From Ahaetulla prasina (taxonomy: Eukaryota > Chordata > Lepidosauria > Squamata > Colubridae), in assembly GCF_028640845.1 (NCBI RefSeq), contig NC_080541.1, positions 175,946,502-176,010,501 on the forward strand: 64,000 nucleotides of DNA. The letters are read 5' to 3'. Below, one piece after another: positions 11,924 to 24,665 of the stretch. A program made the position numbers and the translations under genes. The notes beneath the pieces were generated by a model. That model was not told the DNA's origin and did not search any database. It saw only the letters and a list, made by a program, of their open reading frames with translations. Position 1 is the first letter of the stretch. Each line of letters begins with the position of its first letter.

Positions 11924-12599
11924 CTATGAACAAAAGACACAAGAATGTAAATAGATAGGATTAGGGCCCTGCTAATGAGAAAACTAAAGAATAATTCAAC
12001 CAACTTTAAGAAGTATTCTTGAAAGGATCCCACTCCCAGAATATTTTTAAAAATACACACCAGTTTCATTCAACCCTTAAAAACCCTCCTTTCTGGTTTA
12101 TTTTTCCATAAATTAATTCCAACAATTCAAAGTTTCCTAACAGCTTCCTTTATTAATGTTTTTTTGCTCAATTCTAAGTAATATTTGGACTTTCAGAACT
12201 CTCTCTCCTGTAAAATGATATTGCCAGCCCCATTTGCTTTCTAAAGTTCATAGATTGTTCATTATCAAAAGCATTCCATCTGTAATATAGCTGTAACCAG
12301 ATTCCCTGCCTGCCTCACTATCTTAGTCTGGCTCAAACTCCAAACTGATCTGCCAAATGAGTATCTATTTTGGCCCCATTTTCTAAATACAACTCCAGCT
12401 TCCCCCCCCCTCCCCGTACGTGCCCTGCCATGCCTACTAATTTCCTAATCAACTCCTAACATACTTCGTTTTCTCTTTTATATAAAAAGAGGCCTCTCCA
12501 AGTTTATCCTGAGAATGTAAACAGACCACTCCCCCTCTCAGGAAGGACGGCCCAGCTTCCCTTAGATGTAAACAAGACCTATTCCCTTCCTTAGCAATA

Positions 12600-12900
12600 A
12601 AATGGCTTCGGCCCCAGAAACGGTCCACGTTCGCACCTCCTCCCGACCACCGGGCTCCCTCCTCTCGCTCTGCATGGCCGGGGATGAGAATGGATACGGG
12701 AAACGGCCCCGGCACCTGCAATTAACTCCCCGTAACAGCGGCCGTCGCCATATTAGCTGCGATCATGTGACCAGCCGTCGCCGACGCGGGGTGAGAGTTC
12801 AGAGGAAGTTGTTCTCATGGCAACTAAGGCTTGAAGCGGGCGAGGGTTGAGGGGCTTCTGCTATAGTAATACCGCGTTCCTCAATCGCTTTTGTAAACAC
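12600..12900. promoter_or_regulatory. CpG-rich block, candidate internal promoter of RNF220
   Basis: Most of the window is AT-rich and CpG-poor. This block of about 300 bases has more than 20 CpG dinucleotides, including gcggccgtcgcc, gccgtcgccgacgcgg and gaagcgggcgaggg. It also has an E-box of the USF/TFE kind (atcatgtgacc) and no TATA box. It sits 0.7 kb upstream, in the minus-strand sense, of the 43-nt exon, and no transposon explains it. An intronic CpG island in this position usually marks an alternative promoter, so a shorter RNF220 isoform starting here is likely. A divergent noncoding transcript is the alternative. I could not define a first exon or donor with confidence. Confidence 0.6.
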
Positions 12901-14260
12901 CGGTTACCAGAGTCCGGATGCCTGAAATGGGTAGTCTTTGCCCATCAGGTCGTCCTCGTCGCCTTTTCTAACAACTTTGTCACTCTCACAACTCCTTAAA
13001 AACAAATCCGCGCTCAAGAGCGCGCCCGGTCTGTACTTTGAAAAGCAGCATTTTCCCTCTTCACAATAAAAGATCGAGGTTACCGATAGTATTCTTTCTT
13101 TTTCCTCTAATTAAATAAAGAGTGCTGCAAAGACCCGTGCGTGCCCCTATTTTTGTAGTAGTAGCAGCAGCTTTGGCAGCTACCCAATATTCTGGTTTCA
13201 CTAGCCTGACCCTATGTTGATGAAGAAGTAAAGAATGGTTACTGGCCAAGACATAAATACACATTTTCTAAAACGAAAAAAATACATTGCTAATGGCAGC
13301 ACTGGAAATGGCATGGCAGTGCATAATTTTCATCCTATGTTCATAATACCCTTGCGCGTTGGTTATTTTGCCAATAATTATGTGGATAATTCATGCATTT
13401 AATGAAATGGATCACAATCCACAAAAGTTTATATCATAATAATTGCTGTTTTTTCAATACTACATGATGTTTTTGCTGCAACATTTCCACACAAATGGAA
13501 ACACAATCATGTAAAAAATATATCTACACTACAGAAATTTAATTTTCAGATCTAAAGTTTAGTATCTTGTGCAAATCCTTGAAAGAGTAAATTCATTAAA
13601 CCAAAGTTAAATTAACTTGGGTAAACATACTGTGCAATCTTCAACTATAAAGAGTCAGGAAAGATGCTTTAAACTCACTAAAAAATTCTAGAAAAACAAA
13701 ACAGAAATGCAACAGCTGAAAATTTTTCACTATGTCTGATAAGCATGAATAGCAAATATGATGCAACTTTGAAGGTACGAAAACCCATTCAAAGTCCAAC
13801 CTTAGGACTTTATTGTCAGACCACTGCCTATAAAAAGGAAATCATGCAATTACTGGGTGCTCTGCTAATATGACAACTCAGATTTGTTTGGATGATAGAT
13901 TTCTTGTCTTAAAAGTGTTGTAGTCTGTATCATAAAAATTTCATTGTCAGAAAAATATTCATTTTATGAGAATCTTTAAATATCCTTGTACATAACAAGA
14001 ATAGTAGTTAGTACACAGTTTGAATGCATAAGCAATTTACCCTTTTATTAAAGAAAGTAAAAATCAATATGTAATATGCTCATTTCTTGTAAATGTTTAA
14101 TCCTATTGAAGTCAATAGGAGTCAGCTCTTTGTAAATTGTAGCTTTTGTAGTAGGGCCAATATCCAAATAAAAATCTTTCCAAATTCAAATGTTACTAAA
14201 GCTGTCAGACATTATTTTACTGTGTTATTTCCAAATTGTTGTTGCAAGAAAGTTAAGCCT

Positions 14261-14572
14261 ATAGAATAGCAGAATTAAAAGAGACGTTGGAGTTCTTCTA
14301 GCCCAATCCCAGACAGGAGAGCCTATACTGGCTGCCCAATTTCTTCTTAAAAACCTCCAGTCATGGACCATCTACAATTTCTGGAGGCAAGCTGTTCCAT
14401 TGATCAATTGTTCTTCCTGTTAGGAAATTTCTTCTTAGTTCTAGGTTGAATCTCTCCTTGATAAGTTTCCATCCATTACTTTTTGTCCTGCCCTCAAGTG
14501 CTTTGGACAATAAGTTGACCCTGTCCTATCTACTGCAATCCCTAAAATATTGGGAAACTGCTATTATGTCAC
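14261..14572 (-). mobile_element. CR1 LINE, 3' end, decayed
   Basis: The reverse complement reads through the CR1 C-terminal coding region (aggaaatttctt, caatggaacagcttgcctcc) into the typical 3' UTR. It ends in a ttctgctattctatag repeat, the canonical CR1 tail. It is more diverged than the CR1 copies at 43.7 and 50 kb and is 5'-truncated. Confidence 0.85.
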
Positions 14573-16737
14573 ACACCCACATCCATCCTTCTCTTATATA
14601 ACTGATAGTAAAGGTAAGTAGAACCCACCCCTGGCTCACTCTGATATTATCCTCGATCAGAATCCTTATCATACACATACATTTTCAGTGTAACAGTGTA
14701 CTTTAACACCTAACAGTGTACTTTAACTCATGTGAATGCACTAGTATTAATTCTGATCTGATTTATATTAAATATTTTACAGTCAATTAGAGATACTGTA
14801 AATAATTCAACTTAAATAAAAGATATAAGCAAATACTATGGTTGAAAGGAAGATAAAAATATAAGTTTTTCAAATTTCTTCATTCCTTTATTTTTTCTTA
14901 ATTGTACTGATGTATGTTAGGTAGCCATTGATTTTATAAGATTTATAGCAAATTCATCTATCACAAACTGTTATATGAATAGACAACTTTGCATTTCATA
15001 AATATTAAGACAGCATTTGGGAACTAAAACAATAAACTATCTTACTGGGATTCAGAGGAAAAGAGAGAGGAAAAAAGTTATTTGCAGTTTTAATACAATC
15101 TTAGTTGGCAGTTTCATTCTAGTACACTGAAACTCTTGCTTAGATGCTTTGACAATATTGTTCTTGACAGGTGATTCCACTAAGAACACAGTGTACCACA
15201 ATTGACTGGTCTTTGCCTTTGGAGGTTCAAAACATTGCATCAGAATTAGAGACTGTCATAGGTAATTTCTTCACATACTTCCGTTTATGAACATCATCTA
15301 CATGTGTGGGATGACATTGAAACTGTTTCAGTAATATGTTAATGAGATTTATATTATATATTTATATTCTTAGAAGAAACCATGCATTAATTATTCTACA
15401 AAGGATGTAATCGGGCTATACATTTACATCCTAAACTGGGATGTAATTGGCTCCTCCCTCATCTCAACTATTTAGCTTAGAGAAAAAGGATGAAATCTGA
15501 TTTTTAATGGGTTTTTTCTTCAAGTAAATTGTACTCTCATCATGCATTTTCCTTCTACTTACTGTCCAATACTACTCCTGCCCTGGTTTGGAATATTATA
15601 ACCTGACTCAGTGTAATGCTTAGCATTCTCATTTCAAATTTATTACAGTGAGAGATAGGAGTGCTCCATATTTTCTACAACCTGACCTAAATTGATTTCT
15701 TGTGTTAGAGAAATAGATGCAAAGAATTTTTTAACTGGAACAGGTTTTTTTTTTCATTTTGGAAAAAATGTCATGTCATTAATCCTATTCAAATTCGTAA
15801 GCAGGTGAAGAAAAGATATGGAATAAAAATACCATTTTCAAAAGCAATGCTGTTTCCCTAGTGTGAGTAAAATGTTCAACTGAACTAAGGAATTTTAAGT
15901 GACGATTAGGGCATAAAGAGGAGCCACTAATTATTTTTTCAGGAAAGCAACACAAAACATCATCTTTAACCCATCCCCAGCCTACTGTGAAGACATATTT
16001 TCGTGCTGTGTATCTAAAGCAGTGTTTTCTCAATTCTCCCAGCATAAGCCATGCCAAGTGGTCTATCTGCTTTATTTCATTTCATTATCTCATGACACTT
16101 GTTAATTTTGGATACCAGAGTGAAACTGGGAAAAGTTCTATAAGTGACGGAAAGAACAATGAAAAAAAAGTGACTACCCCCCAAACACACACACTGGGAT
16201 GAAGCTGACAAAAGTTTTACAGTTTCTCCTTCTAGCTCAAGTGATACCAAGAATTGTAAAAAAGTAGTTTTTCTCATTTTCCCAGTGCCCTGGAGAAATG
16301 CTCAACAAGAGCAAGCAATTCCTGCTTTGCAGTTGGACAAGATGATCTCTAAGGTTCTTCCAGCAATATTATTCGATGATTGTTGGATGTTTGTTCATGC
16401 AAACAGAAACCATGTATTCTTAGAATCAACTCTTTTCAGAAAGGAATGTGACTGGTTTTTGCTTTCCAGTAATGGGTGGGAAATAAACAGAAGCAGGAAA
16501 ATCTACTAATTGGGATGTGATAACTGTCATACAGATCAGCCAAAGTTTGAAATCCATATGACATATGGTTTGATTTCCAGGCAATATTACAAGAATCAAG
16601 CAGTTTAAGGTTGCCAGGTGAAATTGCCCCTAGCTGAATTCTGCATTTCATTTTACTAGAACAAATAACTTACATGGTACAAAATTTAAGATGAATTTCT
16701 TAAATTAATTTTCTTGGATTTTAAAGTACATGTGTAA

Positions 16738-16790
16738 ATTGTAAAGTCCTTTGGGAGAAGGGCGGGATAGAAATCTAATTATAAATTATA
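16738..16790 (+). repeat. Remnant of an L2-like LINE 3' tail
   Basis: The phrase cctttgggagaagggcgggatagaaatc matches the 3' terminal motif of the L2-like copies elsewhere in the window (ccttcgggagaagggcgg at 27318). It is followed by an AT-rich tail. Only about 50 bases are recognisable. Confidence 0.5.
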
Positions 16791-18095
16791 ATCTATAAAA
16801 TCTTTAGATTTAATTTTTTTCTGTTTTTTCAAATGATTGAAATTAAAGCCGCTGACTAAAGATCCTAATTTCCTAATCAGTCTAAAATATTCTGTAATCA
16901 ACTTTCCTACTTCCTAATTTTGTTGCTCCTGAACATTCAATTATAAGACCAGGTTATATTAGTATCAAAATATATTGAAATGCATAGCCTTATCGTAACT
17001 TCTACTATGGTAACATTCAAAATTCAGATTGTCCATATGAGATTTCTAGTATCTTCTGAAAAGTAACACATTGTTTGGGTATTTCTTTTACTTGATTCAT
17101 TTTAACTGCTATATTTTTACCCCTGGATAGGTTTGTGGTTAGAGTCACAGTGATTCAAAAGGTATACAGGCTGAAGTAATATAAGTAAAATTTTAATGAT
17201 ACAAATGCTAATAGTGATCTACATTTAAGTCACAAAGTTGATTAATTCAAGCTTTTATGATATCTTCTTATAGAATTATTCTGCTAAGAAATGTTTGTTT
17301 ACTAATCTCTTCCTATTATACAGTATTTTCATAGGAAGCATAAATGTCACAAAAAATGGCAATGTACCATTAGTAATACTTCAGTTTACACACACATAAG
17401 GCACTTCATGGAAAGTTCAGCCCATGGAATCAAAGGAAGATTTATTATACAGTGTCTTTTTAATTAACCTTCAGCTGGATTTATGTTTGACTATTTTCCC
17501 AGATGAATTCATGTAACAATTATACATTGTTTTTTTTAATGAATCAGATCTGAATTTCCAGAATAAAGATAATTTGAAAGAAAAAAAGAAGAAAAAATAT
17601 CCTAGAGCTTGTATAAGAATTTCTTGATATGTATAAATGAATTAGTACAAATATTCATCACGTTCTTTAAGATTATATAGCGTTAATTGGGTTTTGAAAG
17701 AATGAATTAAATACATGTTGAAAAAAATTGATTGTGAAATATGAAATATAATACAGACTATATAAACAATGTATCTGCTTATGACAATACTTTAGCTACT
17801 ATTATGGCTAATACACATAAATTAGTTATACAATATCCAGAGATAGTATCCTATTAGTGGAGTTAATTAGAATAACTATGCATCTTATTTTCCAATTAGG
17901 ATATAGCCCACTTATAAAGCAATATATATGTGTAAGTACTATTGCTATTGCTATTTATCTATAAAATTCATCACCACCTTATATTTGAAGTTTATTAAAA
18001 AAAACTTTAGTAGTAAAATATTATATGTAATTAAGATGTTCATTTGGACAATGAGTCTGTTGGCTTTGGACAGTAAAAAGAAGAACCCATTGTAC

Positions 18096-18218
18096 CAGTG
18101 TTTTTCAACCTAGGCAGCTTGAAGATGGATAGAGTTCCAATTCCCAGAATTCCCCAGGCAGCCAATTCTGGGGGTTGAAGTCTACCCATCTTCAAGCTGC
18201 CCAGGTTGAGAAACACTA
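18096..18218. mobile_element. Foldback hAT-type MITE, 123 bp
   Basis: Nearly the whole element is one inverted repeat: cagtgtttttcaacctaggc at the left matches the complement of gcccaggttgagaaacacta at the right, with arms over 30 bases. The CAGTG ends are hAT-like. The flanking 8-mers (cattgtac and cattacaa) match only partly, so the target duplication has decayed. Confidence 0.6.
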
Positions 18219-18751
18219 CATTACAACATAAAGTGCTTTGATACTGTAATGAGCAACTGTTAAAAATATTGCTGAGCATTAAGAAAACACATTTTTGTTT
18301 GCTTAAAACAGTTGCATTATATGCTTCTTTCAGAATGGAGCCTTAAAGTTAATTATTTCTTCTTGGTCATTTGGGGCAATTTATTGGGCCGGTTCTTTTT
18401 CTCCACTTGAAAATTAATATCTGTGCAATATTGTACTGTTAGGCTATTATATCTTCACACACAAATAATCTCACACTCAATAATCCTCTTTATCAACCAC
18501 TACTATGACATAAAGCAATAAGAAAAATAAAAAGTGGATATAATCCTCTCAAAGAAACTTGCAATACTGTTGTATTATAGTACTGTTTAATCAAGGTTTC
18601 AAAGATAAAGAAACCTATGTATGAAACAGCAATTATCTGAATTTACATACGACATACAAAGCCTAACATCATTCCCTGAAAGATCTGTTAGTGCCATTTA
18701 GTAGCTCCTGGCTTTTAGTCATCAGCTGATTCCTCCTGGTATCATTCTCAC

Positions 18752-18847
18752 CTGGTATCTGTCAGAGTGATGAATATCATCTGAGGAATGGGGTGATGCT
18801 GTTGGAGAATCTCCTTCCCGCTTGATAGAGGCTGACAACAAAATCGA
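18752..18847 (-). CDS. RNF220: RNF220 internal exon, 96 nt, Ser-rich linker
   Basis: The exon is bordered on the minus strand by acceptor ttttcctgcag and donor CAG|gtgagaatg. It encodes 32 codons, phase 0 at both ends, beginning SILLSASIKREGDSPTASPH and ending HHSDRYQ. This is the serine-rich, probably disordered linker of RNF220. Against the mammalian protein as I remember it, two residues appear to be missing after the SS of SPHSS. That could be a lineage difference, an alternative splice form or faulty memory. The phase joins exactly to the preceding 46-nt and following 43-nt exons. No domain with a fold of its own is visible. Confidence 0.94.
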
Positions 18848-19608
18848 CTGCAGGAAAAGAAGGGGAAAGGGAAAGTAGTTAAGAATGCAGAGGGGAAATG
18901 GAGCAGGTGATGTGATATAAAGTAGCAATAATTAAGAAAGCCATGATTAAGTCAACTATGGGTTAGTGTGTCATGTAAACCCAGCCTATCATTCGTGGTT
19001 CTTTTTTGCAATAGTTTGCATAAACTTTTATTGACAGAATTATAAGAATGGAGCATGCCTTTTTTAAAAAATTCTTTAAGCAAGTTTTCTTGTCTGTGTT
19101 ATTTGTAGGAACTGTTTGTGTTCAGGGTAGACATTTTTATAACATTTAACTCTTTAAAATAGGAGCCCATATCCAAAGAAGAACAACAACTAAAATAATG
19201 AGACAGAGATCATCAATGGCAGTTCCGTGGTAAAATGGCTACATTTTCATCCAATGTAGTTTAAGAATATGGGCAAGAAATTCAGACAGGTAAAAATAAA
19301 CTCATTTTTTCCTCACATGAATGAAAATTCCTTAGCAAATGTATTCAAATATTATAAATACAATGAATAGGCAGAATAAGAATTGCTACAAATTATTTCA
19401 AAAATGTTATAGAATCTCTCATTAATATTCTGAAATCTCCCAGATATTAGGTAGTTTCTCTTATTTTTACAGCAGATTAAGAAAGTGAAAGTTAGCAATT
19501 TAATGGTATTTGTGAAAGTTATCAATGCCTTGTAGACTTCAGCACAGGGAAATATAAATTCCTTCTACTACAGTACAAAGTTTTATGAGAAATGACAATA
19601 TTTGATAC

Positions 19609-19935
19609 AGTAGTCCTCAATTTAGGATTTTTTAAAAGCTACCTAAGTTACAGGTACTGCCCCTCTCTTGTGGGCATGTGATTTTAGGTGCTTGGCAACT
19701 GGTTCACATTTATGACTGGTTGCCCTATGCCATGGCTACCTGATGGTGATTTGCAATTTTTTTGCCAGTTTCCAGCAAAAGCCATCCATTCTGAATAACT
19801 GTGACGTTCACTTTATAACCATTGTAAAAATGGTCATAAAATCAACTCTGGCCGTGTGGTGCCTTGATATCGTCTATGACCACAACCAGTTATAACCAAA
19901 ATCTGGGCTCTATTGTGGATTGGAAGTTATTCAAT
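19609..19935. mobile_element. Degenerate MITE of the gtagtcct type
   Basis: Opens agtagtcctcaatttagga, close to the end of the copy at 56356-56720. It contains the same family phrases (cttggcaactggttca, aaaatggtcataaa, tgaccacaaccag). The right terminus is not clear. Confidence 0.4.
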
Positions 19936-22586
19936 GAAAGTAAACATTATTGTTAAGAAGATCTCAGGAATACTAGCTGTATCCACATGAACTGGTAACC
20001 CATATGTCAAAATGAATACAAAGTCACAAATTATTAAATATAATCTGATAATAATACCAGTTTAATTGTATACACTATACAGTATATTTGTTAGGTGTGA
20101 TGAAAACCATGTCCACGTATGATGGTTCAATTTAACTGATTTATTGCTAAAAGCCTATGCAAAGGATCTTAACTAGCAGTTAGCACTTAGTTAGAGTTAG
20201 ATAGGAGCCCACAGCATTCAAGGGAGGTTGGAGGTTTGAGTCCCTGGATAAAAAGCCGGATACAAATGTAGCAGATAAATAATATTGAAGTAATCCCAAA
20301 CTCAACTAACTCATTATGCATACTCAGCATATGCATGTACTCAATAATGCATAATTAAATGTTTCTTTGTGTTGAAATGAACTCCCACTGACCACCTGGT
20401 CACATAAAAACACTTCAATACAAAATTTTGGCTGAATTCATGGTAGCTGAAAGGATTATCACTAGAGATAAAATGAGGGTCTAGTTTACAGAAAATGTTG
20501 TTTTGCCTCAAAATTTCACATTATTATTATTTGTTATGAAAACCTATAAGGCCACCCAACACACTCACAGTCAACTCCAAGCAGCTTGCAGAAATAATAC
20601 CCTAAATAGAAAACCCAATAAATCCCCACCAAATTTATTTTTCTAAATTTGACATATTGTTATTGCTGAAAATGGGCTTGGCACTTTCTTATGATAACAT
20701 GTATAAAATGCATATTAAATAAATTAGAGGAACATTACCATTTAGGGAGCAAATGCTGTACTCGAATCTTTAGAATTAGAATAACCTGCAGCTTTTAAGC
20801 TGTATGTGCCCCTTCTGTTATACTGCCATTTCATGCTATTGAAATTCAGTTTCAAAATGACAAAATTTTAGGAGCTTATTTCAAGTAGTTTGAAATAAGG
20901 GAAGTACCATAATATCCTCCTCAGGAAAAAAAAAATTGGTCAGTTCTGCCCTTTCCAATGACATTATAGTATTACTAAGTAGCTTCTTGCAGCCCTTTTG
21001 GAAGGTCAAAAGGTTGAATGTCAACCAGTGACCCTTCAAATTTTCCCATCCTTACTTTATAAAATTACATTTTGTAGACAATCCTTTGCCTTATTTTTTT
21101 ATCAGAAGGAATTGCCACACTGCAAATATTATTTCAACAAATCCTGTTCCCTGTATATTAATGGGCTGCATCTGTATTCTGAGATCTACAGGACTATTGG
21201 TTGCATTATAAATCCCTTTTTCTTCTTGTAGTAACCTGATAGAAAGTATTAAAGGTACCTTAGCTTTCAATTTGCTTCAGTGAAGATATAAAAATATGAA
21301 AGTCAAGCTTTCAGCTCTATTTTCTATCTGCACAGCTTCTCAGAACCTTCATCAAATTCCAACAGCCAGTCTGCCGGGTCCCCATCCATCCATGCAACTA
21401 GTTCTAATTCAATATGATTATGTGAAAAATGGCTACACTAGCTATGGAGACAGTAAATTAAACATTATGTATTACTTTTTATCATGTGGTCCCAAGAAGA
21501 ATGCTAGCCCCATTTATTTTACAAACCTCCAGAGCGCCATGACGACGACCTCTGGGAAAAATGCAAGGCTAAACTAATCCCAAAGATGTCAATCTTAGAC
21601 CTTCTACATACACGCTCCGTTAAGATGAATAAACCACCCCTTAAAATTATAGCAAGGAGCTATAGTCTAAATACCTCTGCAGCGTGTTAAACACCATGAG
21701 TGAATTGAGCTCTAGCTATCTCATCAAACTAAACTTCCACTAAGATGGAGAAAAAGTGTCTCCATTTAGGCAATGTCAGAAGAATTTAAAAGGTTATAGG
21801 GGGAATTGTGAAGGGGGAAAGAGCAGTAGAAGAAATTTTAGGGTTGTACATCCTTAATTTTCAGTGCCCATGTTGCTATTTTCAGTATTTCCATCTAATT
21901 GTTGTGTGTGGATTGGATTCACACAAGAGTATTAATTTCAACTCTAATGGGTCAACTAAGGACATATTTTTAACTGTGAGAGGACATTAAATTAGGAAAA
22001 GATAGACATGGAGTCAACATCAAGTTGCAGACCTAAAAATAATGTCTATCTTTAAGGCACTTTTTCTGAATTCAACATCAAAGGAAATGAGACTGATACT
22101 CTATCCTGCCCTATCAGCCTTACCAAGTGGACCAGAAATGCAACTAGATACGCAAATACTATTTTACTGTAAGACTAACATAACAGAATCTTGCAATTTT
22201 GAAAGTAAAATTGTCCCTCTATCTCATTTACCTCCCTGAAAAATTAGGGAGTCTTTTCTTGCCCCACCACTTGCCAGCTGAGAATTATGCTGTCTCTCAT
22301 CTGACTATTCCCTATATAGTGTCTTTAGGGCCAGTCTCCCACAGTCATTTCCACATACAATTACATCATGCTCCCCTTCAACTCATTCCTCCTCCTGAAT
22401 TTCCAGGGAAAACAAAATGTGAGTGTAAAACCCAAACGTAGCTATGCCATTCCCCTTTTGCTGGTAACTGACCGAGATCACACGAGGCATGGTGTAAATT
22501 AGCTCTCTATAGAAGTAACAGTCATCCCTCTGAGAATCAGTCTCACCCCCTCCCCTCCACGTGCTTGATGTGGAATGAGTTATTTC

Positions 22587-22868
22587 CAGTGGTGGGATTC
22601 TATCGATTCAGGAGAACCGCTAGCTCTAACTTTCACCTGTGAACGAACTGGTTCTCTCTTTCTTTGAAGTGAGCTCACCCGCCTGCCCCAGTGTTATACT
22701 CACCTGTATTTCTGCTTCCGAAGCCCAGCTGATCGGGGCAGCAGAGTGGATTGCTGCTCCTCAGCTGTTTTCTTTGCTCTCAGCAACGTGGAAGTTCAAT
22801 TTTCTGCAAACTGAGCTCGCACACACGATCAGCGAATCAGTTGTTAAACTGGTAGGATCCCACCACTG
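22587..22868. mobile_element. Nonautonomous hAT element, 282 bp
   Basis: The terminal inverted repeats are cagtggtgggattc and ggatcccaccactg. The flanking 8-bp target duplications gttatttc and gtcatttc (22579-22586, 22869-22876) match at 7 of 8 positions. No transposase coding is present. Confidence 0.8.
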
Positions 22869-23249
22869 GTCATTTCCCATGCCCCTTGCTTGGTATTTTG
22901 CTATCCCTGAAGTACCTCCACCCCACAGAAAAAATCCTGTTCATTGTGGCCAGCACCTAACTCCCGCAAGGCTAGTAGTTGTCGAGGACATTTGTTAGAA
23001 TATTGGTTGTCAAAACAGTGCATACACATCTCTTGCTGCCTTCCATGATCTCTCTGACTCTGGGCAGCAGTTTCAATGTATCAAGTGTTCAACCCATTTC
23101 CCTCTGTATTCAGAGCTACCACAGTTTCCATCCTATACACCCCCTGCCCGTTTACCAGGGTGGGAGAGTGCTATCTGTGAACACAGAATGCAGTGTGTGT
23201 GTCTGTGTGTGTGTTCTCTCAGTAGCATATAAGGTGAACCTTCACTGAT

Positions 23250-24323
23250 GCTGGCAATTACAAACAAAATCATTGTATTTGTTTAACCATTGGAAAGAGC
23301 AAATAAATTTAAAGTCTCCTTTCTTGGAAGGTCTCTGCGGAAATCAGAAATTTTGCAAAAACCCACACCCAATCCCTTTCCACAATTCTAGCATTCTCTT
23401 GTCTGTGTGCATCTGATGCTTTTTCATTTGTGGCTTCTGCTAGTTTTAGCTTCTTCTTTTTTTTTAGGATTTGGGCTGTTTATATCTTATGTAGGAATTC
23501 TGTAGTGCAAGGAATGTTTTCTTCACTGGTTGTTGGTAAGATCTCTGGATAGAATCTGTAAATTGCCTGGGGCCAAGGGACATACTGATAAGATGAATAT
23601 GCTGGATTGTAAGCAAATTCAACAAGAATGTGACATCAGTCCATGCTGATATGAAACACAGAATCTTAAATATTGCTGCAAAAGCTGGTTTAATTTTCTC
23701 AAATTCTCTGTTGGTCTCCAGATGATGTGAGGAAGACAAATACAGTTTAATATTTAATAAGGGCAAGATAATCTTCCAAAGTTTGGAAGTGAACTGACTT
23801 CCTCGGCCAGTTGATCAAGGAAGTTAATCACAGTATTGACCAATTCTCTATGTCCAAAAATGAACAAATCTCATTAAATTCATGCTAGTATATCCCTGCA
23901 CTGGAGGAAGATGATTTAGGTAATGAAATCTAGAGAAATAGTGTCTCAAGGCTGTAGTAGGATCTCTAGAGGCTGCAATAACCAGACAACTTATTAAGAA
24001 TTTAGCTTTGCTCTATGACAGACATGACAAAGGGAAACAATTCTTCCTGATGGCGTGGATGTGAGGCTACCAAATTCTCTAAAAAGTCTGTGTTGGGTTT
24101 TAAATATCCTCCTAGCTCCTACTGTTTTGTGGTCATAACACAACTGTAATAGCTCCTTCTTAGGGGAAAAGGGACTTACAAATGTCTATTGTGCAACGCC
24201 TGCCTTCCCTCCACTATGAAAGGTGCAACAGTACCTTGTTGAGCTCTCTGGAAGTCACCATCCAAGCCCTGACATATGCATCAGGCTGTTGGTGTGTCAT
24301 AATCTGATCAAATAGATGGGGTG
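23250..24323 (-). pseudogene. Ty3/gypsy integrase segment (outer layer of the nest)
   Basis: The minus strand reads, with several stops and frameshifts, through a gypsy-type integrase. A degenerate HHCC zinc-binding region lies at about 24200-24030. The catalytic core is marked by a GRGSQFTSKLW-like motif at about 23800, then LSSSHH and LAEFAYN-like motifs. A post-core segment ending AETFQERRL lies at about 23320. The part upstream of the zinc region (RNase H and RT) is found 7.3 kb away at 31638-33250 on the same strand, because the DIRS element interrupts it. It is non-functional. No LTR was found at the 3' side. Confidence 0.75.
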
Positions 24324-24356
24324 TTGGGCTTAACTGAGACGCCCGTTCTCGTTGGT

Positions 24357-24475
24357 TGGAGACAGCAGCCAGGCATGGGTAGTACTCATCTGTTCAGATT
24401 GGAAGACTGAGTCTGTCAGAGTTTTTAAGTCCGGCCCTTTTGCTAGGGGCTTCCAGCTTTTGGCGAAGACGAAGA
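24357..24475. repeat. DIRS terminal repeat, left copy
   Basis: Runs from ttggagacagcagccaggca through gtagtactcatctgttcaga to cttccagcttttg. It is inverted relative to 31515-31625, with which it shares nearly the whole length and a small number of substitutions. Its outermost bases also have a complement inside the internal complementary region at 24546-24598. Confidence 0.85.
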
Positions 24476-24545
24476 AACAGACTCGAACGTGTCAAGAGAA
24501 TGGTAGAGAGAAAAAGTTAGCTATAGGACCAGACTGACAAAGGGT

Positions 24546-24642
24546 GGGGCTGGCTGCTGTCTCCAACCAATGAGAAGGTGCATCTTAGGTAAGCCCAATG
24601 TCCCTTCTCCATAGTGGTGGAGACAGCAGCCAGGTATGGGAC
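24546..24642. repeat. DIRS internal complementary region
   Basis: Two adjacent segments complement the two outer ends of the element. 24546-24598 (ggctgctgtctccaaccaat ... taagccca) is the reverse complement of the left edge at about 24325-24375. About 24605-24642 (ttctccatagtggtggagac ...) complements the right edge at about 31600-31637. This paired arrangement is the hallmark of DIRS replication through a circular intermediate. The 24325-24375/24546-24598 pair also makes a hairpin with a loop of about 170 bases. Confidence 0.8.
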
Positions 24643-24665
24643 ATACCCAAAGCTTACTGTCCCAA

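Larger units (their letters stand above)
11924..18751 (-). other. RNF220: RNF220 intron, 6.8 kb, with internal CpG block
   Basis: Holds the CpG-rich block (about 12600-12900), a decayed CR1 copy (14261-14572), an L2-like 3' tail remnant (about 16738-16790) and a foldback MITE (18096-18218). I see no other feature in the AT-rich spans 12950-14260, 14600-16700 and 16800-18090. Confidence 0.8.

Noticed and set aside
12449..12850. Open frames (82-90 codons) in the CpG block
   Set aside because: Stop codons are rare in GC-rich DNA; no recognised protein. The block is better read as regulatory.
20200..20270. Possible tRNA-like B box (ggtttgagtccctgg)
   Set aside because: No A box or SINE body could be aligned around it.
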